Of a stretch of DNA of 64,000 nucleotides, positions 57,156 through 64,000 are shown one piece after another (the stretch's first letter is position 1; every line of letters begins with the position of its first letter). The translations under genes were made by a program, and so were the position numbers. The DNA is from Anthoceros angustus (Eukaryota > Streptophyta > Anthocerotopsida > Anthocerotales > Anthocerotaceae), in NCBI GenBank assembly GCA_010909165.1, contig MU008190.1:531166-595165 (forward strand), read 5' to 3'. A model generated the notes under the pieces. It was not told the DNA's origin and did no database searches. It saw nothing but the letters and a program-made list of their open reading frames with translations.

Positions 57156-57753
57156 GAGGCGAGTACCTTGGCCCTTGCGGAAAGAAGAAGAGGGGTTGAT
57201 CTTGCGGGAATGGAGCAAGAATCACAAGGAGAAGACCAACCTCCTAACATGGGTGCGGAGGAGCTCACTTGCTCCACAAGTGAGAGGAAGAGGAGAAGTC
57301 GAGGATGAGCCGGTGGCTAAGAGAGCCCGGCTATTTTATTGGAGGAAGGAACTCAAGATAGGCATCAAGATAAGGAAGGGATTCATAAGAAGTCCTTAAA
57401 TTAGCTTGAAGACATGGGGCAAGATGCCACTTGGGAAGACTTTTCTTTAGAGGAGGCGAGTACCTTGGCCCTTGCAGAAAGAAGAGGGGTTGATCTTGCA
57501 GAATGGAGCAAGAATCACAAGGAGAAGACCAACCTCCTAACATGGGTGCAGGAGTAAGGAGCTCACTTGCTCCACAAGTGAGAGGAAGAGGAGAAGTCGA
57601 GGATGAGCCAAGGCTAAGAGAGCCCGGCTATTTTATTGGAGGAAGGAACTCAAGATAGGCATCAAGATAAGGAAGGGATTCATAAGAAGTCCTTAAATTA
57701 GCTTGAAGACATGGGGCAAGATGCCACTTGGGAAGACTTTTCTTTAGAGGAGG
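57156..57753. repeat. 297-bp tandem duplication in P 3' LTR
   Basis: The segment starting GAGGCGAGTACCTTGG occurs at 57156 and 57453. The junction joins TTAGAGGAGG to GCGAGTACC through shared GAGG. The 5' LTR has one copy (37257). Confidence 0.85.
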
Positions 57754-58850
57754 ACAGCATTAATGCTTGTCACCGAGAGTGTGTTGACTAGCTAGATAGG
57801 AATGTTGACAGAGCCATTAAGGCTCACATAGGTGGAATTTGCTAGAATAGAATTTTACCCAAGATGCTTGGATGTCGAACTTAAAGTCGATAGGATACAC
57901 TAAAATAAGGAGTAAGGTGCCGGAGGCGAGGCTGTATGTGAGGACCTCCCTATAAAAGGAGGAGCTTGTGAAGTAAAATTATCGTGTCTTGCGCTCCCAT
58001 CCTCCGAGTCCTTCACTTTGTGGGAATTTCGTGCGCAGCCAACGCAGTCTGTAGAGAGGGAGAACGCGGTCGAGTCTGGGCGGAGGGATTGCTCTTTGCA
58101 GGCACCCTGTGCTCCCTTGTGAATGGTTGCGTGAATTGTTTTGCTTTGAGTGTGTGGCGATGCTCAAGGAACTCTCGGCTTGAGGATGGTGCAGGAGTAA
58201 GGAGCTCACTTGCTCCACAAGTGAGAGGAAGAGGAGAAGTTGAGGATGAGCCAGTGGCTAAGAGAGCCCGGGCTATTTTATTGGAGGAAGGAACTCAAGA
58301 TAGGCATCAAGATAAGGAAGGGATTCATAAGAAGTCCTTAAATTAGCTTGAAGACATGGGGCAAGATGCCACTTGGGAAGACTTTTCTTTAGAGGAGGAC
58401 AGCATTAATGCTTGTCACCGAGAGTGTGTTGACTAGCTAGATAGGAATGTTGACAGAGCCATTAAGGCTCACATAGGTGGAATTTGCTAGAATAGAATTT
58501 TACCCAAGATGCTTGGATGTCGAACTTAAAGTCGACAATAGGATACACTAAAATAAGGAGGCAAAGGCTGGAGGGCGCCTGTGGGAGGTATGTGAGGACC
58601 TCCCTATAAAAGGAGGGAGCTTGTGAAGTAAAATTATCGTGTCTTGCGCTCCCATCCTCCGAGTCCTTCACTTTGTGCAGTGAATTTCGCGGCCGCAAGC
58701 CAACGCAAAGGTCCGGTAGAGAGGGAGAACGCGGTCGGAGGGGCGGAGGGCTTGCTCTGCACCTCGCTAGCGCTCCCTTGTGAATGGTTGTTGTGTGAGT
58801 TGTTTTGCTTTGAGTGTGTGGCGATGCTCAAGGAACTCTCGGCTTGAGGG
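57547..58850. repeat. 653-bp tandem duplication in P 3' LTR (doubles the R region)
   Basis: TGCAGGAGTAAGGAGCTCAC occurs at 57547 and 58200. The unit ends in the R-U5 part (GGCTTGAGG), where the normal sequence has CTGCAGG, so the join shares TGCAGG. As a result the main TATA box is present twice (57951 and 58605). Confidence 0.85.
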
Positions 58851-59498
58851 TAGACTGCAGGGAAAGACTCCCTAGAGGTTCTCACTGTCTAGTACAAACC
58901 ACATAGCAACCGGCCCAAGGAAGAACTCGTTAATTTCCGGACGGACCCCAGGCAGTTGTGCCGTAAGGGCGAGTTGGAATTAATGAGCCAACAATCGGTG
59001 TTAGAGTAGGAGATTGTGGAAGGAGGAAGGTTAGATGAGTAGAGAAGAAGAGAGCGTTGTTGATTGAGAAGGTTGTGAGGAGAATTAGAGCGTAGGAAAA
59101 GCGGAGGCCATAGGCGAGCCTAAGGGACGAATCCCAACTGCAAGTAAGAGGGCGCCCCTGTGGAGAAGAGTGTCTTAGGAGTAGGGACGGTTGCGGTGTG
59201 GGTCGGGTCCCACAGGCGCCCGTGATAGCTGCCTTTTGTTAAGGCGTGACACCTGGTGTGTGGTGTCGTTGTAGGTTGAGGCTTGGTGAATTCTGAGCGC
59301 AGGCGTGGGCGCTGGCAGGGAGGCGTGAGGGCGCCTTGCTTGTTTAGAAGGCTGAGGTGGTGTGTAGGTGCGGTGTGTGGTTCTCAAGATTGATTGTTCC
59401 CCAAGTCTCATGGGACGAAACCCAGCGTCTGGCAGCGGGTGGGATAAGTGTGGCCGCTAGAGGGTGCATCTGGAGCCCCGGATGCCTCCCACAAAGAG

Positions 59499-60570
59499 TC
59501 GACTGAATCACATCGAGTGCAGTGAACCTAGGCGGCTATGGGAAGGTTGTGATCATCGCCCAGAGAACACTTTCGGATGTCCTGTGGCGGTGTATGACTC
59601 AAGGAGTCTTTGTTGAGCAGATATGTGATGTTGCTCCACTGTCCATATACCAATAAGCGGTGGCCGGCTTAGAGGATGCAAGACAAATAGTGAGCACACG
59701 TGTTGTTGATGAAGAGTGTTTCTTCGAAGCAACATGAGCGGCAGGCGGGGCCTCTGATCTAGGTTCCCCATTCTTCTTCTTTCTACAGTCCTTTTCCATG
59801 TGATTAGGAATTTTGCACCAATTACAAATAAGTCCAATCTTTTTGTTACCCCTGGAAGGCGTGGAAGAGCTGGATTCGCCATGAGATTTGTTTGGTGTGG
59901 AATAAGCAGGTCTATTGGAAGGAGAACTTTTGCCGCGTCCTTTCCTCTGCCTCTTCCAGCATACATCACATGTTGTCGGCTGGACTTGGGCTCATGGCGG
60001 TGACTGGACTCCTCCTGAATCATGGCTCCGATGAGTTCTGCGACATTGATGTCGAGGTCGTCGTCTGCATCGAAGCCGCCCGAATTCTTTTGGGCTTGTC
60101 GAACCACGCTCGTGTGGTGAGAAATGGTGGGAGGTGGGAGGGATATCAAGAGAACAAGGAATGCAACAAGTTCGGAGGCGGAGGTGTTGGTGGCGACTTC
60201 ATATTGAGATCTAGCTTGGCGAAAGTGTTCATATGGTGTTCGTGATTCCTTCATCTTGATTGAAGAGGTTGCGCATCGCGGTCATCATACTCATCACATC
60301 TCTTGAAGAATATAAGCGAGCAAGGTGATCCCACATCTGTTTAGAAGTTTTGCTTGGCATTGTCTTACCATGTTAAGTGCTAGTCCACCGATCGGAGGTC
60401 TTGAGCTTTTTCATCCAGCGTCCCGGTTTCTTTGCTCTCGGATCCCACATGTGCGGTGTGGACCCACTTACAACGTCCCATAGGTCTCGATTGCGGAAAA
60501 GTGCACGCGTCGCGCGTAAACGTCGTCCTTTGCCCATTGAATCATCCTTCTCCTTAAAAGCTGTCACCAT
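59499..60570 (-). pseudogene. gag: gag and protease start of copia A2
   Basis: Gag starts near 60570 (a Lys/Glu-rich start, then LFRNRDLWDVVSG), parallel to RQRDLWGIVDGS in copia B. An open block of 233 codons (60254-59553) contains DDDLDINVAELIGAMIQEE. In a second frame (59799-59599) the zinc-knuckle tail MEKDCRKKKNGEPR and the protease motif YWYMDSGATSHI can be read. The gene is cut by P just downstream of the protease active site. Confidence 0.78.
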
Positions 60571-60599
60571 AGTTGTGATTCACCACGGAAGGTCGTACT

Positions 60600-61421
60600 T
60601 CATCTTTGGGTGGATCCTTCCTCTCCTCTCTCTCTCTCTTGTCGTCATGTTGTTGTTTCTCCTCTAGATTCGTCCGCGTCGGAACCGGCCATTGCGGTGG
60701 TCACTCGCAACTTAAGAGGCTAAGGGCCTACGCATTTCCTCATCATCATGCATGAAATACTGGGCGGAAGGAGCAAGGCAAGGAGGAATCTTTTCTCTAC
60801 TGGCGTGTTTGTCAGGATGACAAGCGATAAAGAGAAAGTTTGATGATGGTTTCGACAAGATGTTATGCTCAGGCGCTCATTGAGATCACGCACTTCTCTT
60901 GATAACTCCTCTATGCTTAATCTGCGTTGTTGTGAACCTGCATTGGAGAAGAAAGAGGACACCTTGTAGATTTGGGATATGATCAAGAGCGAGTTCTATT
61001 GCTTTCACTTGACTTAAACTAAAGATAGTAAGCAAGTTTCTTCTAGCAATTTCTATTTGCCTCCTTGATCTTCTACTTTGATTAGAATAGAGCCAATGAA
61101 GTTAGCAATAAGTATGGAATCTCCTACTATCGGCTATACTTCCTAGCAATTCTAATCTTTGCATTCCTGTATTCTATATCTTGTCTTGCAGCCTTAATCT
61201 TCTTCCAATAGCCTTGCGAGGATTAAAAGAATCCATCGCATTGGAGCAAGGATTGGATGCAGTGTGCATTATTGAAGATTAGGGAACACGCAAACATGAC
61301 AGCAATCTTTGGCATGCAATCTAAAGAATCTATACATCTTCTAAAAAGAAATGAAGAAGAAGATGAAGAAGAAGAGTAGATCAGCATGTCAAGTTGCCCA
61401 ATGCAAATAGAGAGCAGCGAT
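60600..61421. other. copia A2 leader
   Basis: This is the region between the primer site and gag, with no sustained open frame. It contains a short CT microsatellite (about 60626-60650) and a GAA-rich run (61345-61378). Confidence 0.45.
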
Positions 61422-61433
61422 GCTCTGATACCA
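61422..61433 (-). other. primer binding site of copia A2
   Basis: The minus strand reads TGGTATCAGAGC, an exact match to the initiator tRNA-Met site used by plant Ty1/copia elements. Confidence 0.9.
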
Positions 61434-61715
61434 TGATGAGAATCATAGCTGCTCTAGATAGCAAAACATAGCAAACAGATAGTAGAAAGCTTTGCACAAA
61501 AGAGTTGTATGCATTAATTATAATAGAAAGTACAAAGCCTTTATATAGGCTAGGTGGTTATAACCATAAGGTGGTTGTAACCATAAGTAGTTCTAACCTC
61601 TAGGTGGTTGTAACAACTAACTACTAAATAAACTACCTAAAGCCCTAAGAACTAAATTAATTAATAGTCTTAGGTGCCCTAGTGAAGAGTGCCCTAAATA
61701 GGTCATATTTCATCA
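61434..61715 (-). repeat. 5' LTR of copia A2
   Basis: The plus strand runs from TGATGAGAATCATAGC to CATATTTCATCA (282 bp), with inverted ends TGATGA/TCATCA. The A1 LTR is the closest relative. The flank GTATC after 61715 has no partner at 30036, because the other end of A2 is lost. Confidence 0.88.
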
Positions 61716-62640
61716 GTATCCTCCGCTCACCTTCCCTCATGTTCCCCAGTTACACTACCGTACAACCGACGCACGCACAAGCACTGGATGAGGAATGGCG
61801 ATGGCAATTTCGACAGGGGGGAGGTGTACGTATTGACAAGCGGGGAGGACAGTGTGCAGTGGCTGGATGCAAATGGAGTGGTGTGTGAGGTGGACAATGA
61901 TGCATTGGTGACAGCCTTGATAACAATCCCGTTTGCACCTTACGGTGCTTGGTTTAGCGTTGTGTGTTCCGATGAGGCGGGTTGCGCTCCGTGTTCGTCA
62001 CGGTCCGTCCGGCCCCTCTACACCTCTCGATGGCCTTCCGCGCTCCGGCCTGGCGGCCGCCGATGTCCTGCCCTTGAAGAGCAAGTATCGCGGCTTCTCC
62101 ACACCTGCAATCACCACCCAATGTTAGGGGGTTCATCACCAGACCTTGGATAGTTCTCTACGGAGTAGTCCGCGCGCTCGTTGGCTCGAGACTCGCGCTA
62201 GCACTTGACTCTCAGGAGCCTGAATGTACAACGCGATATCAACCCCAAAAGAAAAATGATATTACTGGGACGGTAAACCCCCTCTCATATTGCTTCCCAA
62301 GGCAGTGCCTTTATTACATCCCTAAAATTGGCTTTTCCACCAGCTACCTCTACACATACAAGTGATGCCAGATCTCTGCGCGTGTCTACCTACGTCTCCT
62401 GCGGTGAGGCTATTGTTGACTGCGGCTGACTCCCAACTCTGGCAGCCCAATCCCTAACTCTGGTGCCTAAGGAGCGCCCAATCTGATTATTCTTGACCCC
62501 TGCACCCCCGCAGAAGCTCTACCCCTTCCTCGAATCTGGTCAGGCTATGCCACCGGGGGTGGGCTGACAACCGCTGTCACTATTAAATCTTCCTCCGGCT
62601 CAGCTGACAGCTACACTGGGATCTTCGCGCTGCCCCCTTG
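61716..62640. other. LTR-like or intergenic sequence
   Basis: There is no convincing gene. From about 62125 (TGTTAGGGGGTTCATCACC) the sequence resembles an LTR and shares ordered words with 29760-29930. A plus-strand frame at 61788-62153 is open for 121 codons but has no recognised motif. Confidence 0.3.
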
Positions 62641-63128
62641 TGCTATGGTGGGTCCCCTACCCCCGGGTTCGTCCAAGGTCTGTCTGCCTTGGGCTTGTTG
62701 GGTCTGTTCCCCAACCAAGTCCCCCCCTTAACGTTGGAGGGCGGACTTCTGGGTCCGCCCCACCACAGGAGTCCAGACTTCCGGGTCCGTCCCCATATCA
62801 AGAGTACGGACTTAAAGGTCCGGCCTCACCTCAGGGGTCTAGAGCTCTTAGTCCCGACCCGCCTCAGGAGTCTGGACCTCTAAGTCCGGACCCGCCTCAG
62901 GAGTCTGGACCTCTAAGTCCGGACCCACCTCTTGAAGCTCGGCGCCTCCCTGCACCGGGCCATCTTCCCCTCCCGGCCTTCCTTCCTCCGGAGCATTTTC
63001 CCTTACACCCCATAAGAGCTGAAGAGGGAAGGCGCAAGTTGGGCAACGGAAAGAAAAATTGGAAGACATGTCTACTACGACATTATTCATGTACTTTTCT
63101 TTCACGCTCTTTCGCAAACAGGGTATAA
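62640..63128 (+). CDS. possible Pro-rich repeat reading frame
   Basis: An open frame of 162 codons contains a tandem 11-residue repeat (QESGPLSPDPP). The repeat comes from a 33-bp minisatellite, whose length is a multiple of three and therefore keeps the frame. There is no ATG context, domain or neighbour that argues for a real gene, and the frame may be open by chance. Confidence 0.2.
   Translation: MLWWVPYPRVRPRSVCLGLVGSVPQPSPPLNVGGRTSGSAPPQESRLPGPSPYQEYGLKGPASPQGSRALSPDPPQESGPLSPDPPQESGPLSPDPPLEARRLPAPGHLPLPAFLPPEHFPLHPIRAEEGRRKLGNGKKNWKTCLLRHYSCTFLSRSFANRV
62742..62937. repeat. 33-bp minisatellite, about six units
   Basis: The unit is GGACCTCTAAGTCCGGACCC followed by GCCTCAGGAGTCT. The last two full units are nearly identical and the first three are diverged. 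Each unit contains the short palindrome GTCCGGAC. Confidence 0.8.
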
Positions 63129-63129
63129 G

Positions 63130-64000
63130 CTATTGAAGGTTCCTCGGTTTCAGCTTGACAGTGATTTCGTGAATTTTGGGATAGTACCAGACTATTAAAC
63201 ACCTATTTCAGCCCAAGAGCTTGAAGTGGAAACAAGGCAAGCCAAACCCTTTGTAGTCCACAAACCAAACTCCGAGGGCGTTTTCAGCAACCGAGAATGC
63301 AAAAGAAGCGAGTCACTCGAACGGAACCAATTGCATGGGGCGTTCGCCCAATTCGAATGGGTATCATAAAATTGCCCGCGTCAATCAAAAACTAAATCAA
63401 CGATCTTGTAAAATGAGCAGGAAATGTGACGTACTTTGATTACACAGCCCGTCCAAAAGCGTCAAAACAATATAAAAAAGGACACATACAACCTTGTGCA
63501 GTTACGCATTTACGAAGGAAAAGAATCCTTCGTCCAAAGACATTTGCCGAAATCGCGCCTTCCGAGCCCGTCGAGGGTGGTGTCCAAAAATGTCGGACGT
63601 CCGTGCCACATAGACGAATCCTCCACCGCTCATACTACGGCATGTGATTGATACAAAACGGAAGATTGTAAAGTGGACAATTCAACTATTCTTGTAAGGG
63701 TGGAGAAGTCATGACCAAACGTCCTTTCTCGAGGCACGTCTCGGATGTAAAATGGTGCGATTGGGAGTTGATTTGGTGCTTGCTACAACTACAGGAGGAT
63801 AATTGTCATCAATTGAAATCGAGGGAACCCATTAAGATGAATGAAGTACCTCATGATCTATGAATCTTGTCCTCTGAAACTTTGATCTGGGTTAACCCAG
63901 ATCACTATGGTTAAACCTCCACCAGCAAATAGTACAAACTATTTAGCCACGCTGCTTAGGAGGTGTAACCTAGATCTCAGGGTCGTTTGGCCCGAAGTTC
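63130..64000. other. unassigned right end
   Basis: No gene, LTR end or repeat shared with the rest of the window is seen, apart from one 20-bp palindrome at 63884-63903. Open frames are under 75 codons. Confidence 0.4.
63884..63903. repeat. perfect 20-bp palindrome
   Basis: GATCTGGGTTAACCCAGATC is fully self-complementary. It could form a hairpin or bind a dimeric factor, and nothing around it indicates which. Confidence 0.7.

Larger units (their letters stand above)
47465..57199 (+). pseudogene. LTR reading region in P 3' LTR, split by copia B
   Basis: The first ATG is at 47465 (MTKPTMTKGKEVS). Open blocks are 47411-47854 (FRPWAAEENIQLEWVYG), 47973-48380 (PKWRLFTRIVLG), 48456-48698 (PTxVG linker: PTTVGSSPTVVGAPPTTVGG) and 49585-49812 (end of the coiled coil). 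The last block runs into copia B after GPHDDD. The remainder resumes at 56876 (CKPEALDLESVP-like codons) and ends near 57199. The linker block shows best how the palindromes are read as protein. Confidence 0.55.
33395..59493 (+). mobile_element. Ty3/gypsy element P, Tat/Athila-like, with nested copia B
   Basis: P spans 26.1 kb, or about 19 kb without copia B. It has a 5' LTR (33395-38625), a tRNA-Asp-type primer site, gag, protease, reverse transcriptase, RNase H, an Arg/Glu-rich stretch, integrase, a purine tract (46205-46217) and a 3' LTR (46218-59493, interrupted). Protease lies before reverse transcriptase and integrase comes last, the order of Ty3/gypsy. The primer site and very large LTRs point to the Tat/Athila group. 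All pol domains carry frameshifts, so P is not autonomous as written. Confidence 0.9.
46218..59493 (+). repeat. 3' LTR of P, interrupted by copia B
   Basis: The LTR runs from TGTGGAACGC to GCCTCCCACA. Without copia B and one copy of its target site it is about 6.16 kb, roughly 0.93 kb longer than the 5' LTR. The excess is explained by two tandem duplications (57156-57753 and 57547-58850). It carries its own G-box (46855-46864), TATA sites (46703, 46918, 57951 and 58605) and LTR reading region. Confidence 0.9.
59499..61715 (-). mobile_element. Ty1/copia element A2, right part
   Basis: This is the 5' part of copia A2 (5' LTR, primer site, leader, gag, protease start). It continues at 33394 after removal of P. 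The joined text at the insertion site parallels copia B near 54680. Confidence 0.85.

Noticed and set aside
22061-61715. LTRs of A1 and A2 as the two ends of one element
   Set aside because: A1 and A2 both contain the same RT/RNase H and post-pol segment, and the outer flanks (TACTT and GTATC) do not form a target duplication. They are two separate copies.
63426-63651. Two overlapping plus-strand frames near the right end
   Set aside because: They are only 71-73 codons, share the same DNA in two frames, and show no motif.
1-64000. Bacterial or organellar origin of the window
   Set aside because: Nested LTR retrotransposons with plant-type primer sites, intron-like gaps and TATA/G-box promoters indicate nuclear plant DNA.

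Overview
The window looks like nuclear DNA from a land plant, in a region made almost entirely of LTR retrotransposons. I see no complete host gene, rRNA, tRNA or CRISPR array. The plant assignment rests on three signs: a Ty3/gypsy element with a primer site of the tRNA-Asp type used by plant Tat/Athila elements, Ty1/copia elements primed by initiator tRNA-Met, and plant promoter motifs such as a CACGTG G-box. The plant lineage cannot be resolved from the sequence.

Layout. Positions 1-20631 hold a minus-strand Ty3/gypsy array: internal region M1 (1-4417), LTR M-a (4418-11724), a deletion-derivative internal region M2 (11725-15455) and LTR M-b (15456-20631). Next to it lies an oppositely oriented LTR end (about 20642-21295). 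A truncated copia (A1, 22061-24932, minus) is fused to a piece of gypsy LTR (24933-25257). Positions 25258-30035 are mostly unassigned. A second copia (A2, minus) occupies 30036-33394 and 59499-61715. It is split by a gypsy element (P, plus, 33395-59493) flanked by the 5-bp duplication AAGAG. P is itself interrupted in its 3' LTR by a complete copia (B, minus, 49761-56870) flanked by GATGA. The order of events is therefore A2, then P, then B. The right end (61716-64000) holds LTR-like sequence and a 33-bp minisatellite.

The gypsy family is unusual. Its LTRs are at least 5.2 kb long. They carry a sense-strand reading region of about 2.6 kb (a Lys/Thr-rich start, a Trp-rich globular part, a PTxVG-repeat linker and a long coiled coil), preceded by its own G-box and TATA box. 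A 16-bp self-complementary word, TCCTACCRYGGTAGGA, recurs in the LTR upstream region, inside the LTR reading region and in the gag-protease linker. Where it is coding it can be read as PTxVG peptides. Between RNase H and integrase there is also an Arg/Glu-rich stretch of about 250 codons.

The copia elements carry a second oddity. Between the end of pol and the 3' LTR, on the strand opposite to pol, there is an exon-like coding region with a GC-rich first part, an intron-like gap and a stop position conserved between two diverged elements.

All retroelement genes here are broken by frameshifts. Many of the small length differences between copies fall at CG or CTG/CAG sites. Part of the apparent decay may therefore be base-calling error at methylated cytosines rather than true mutation.
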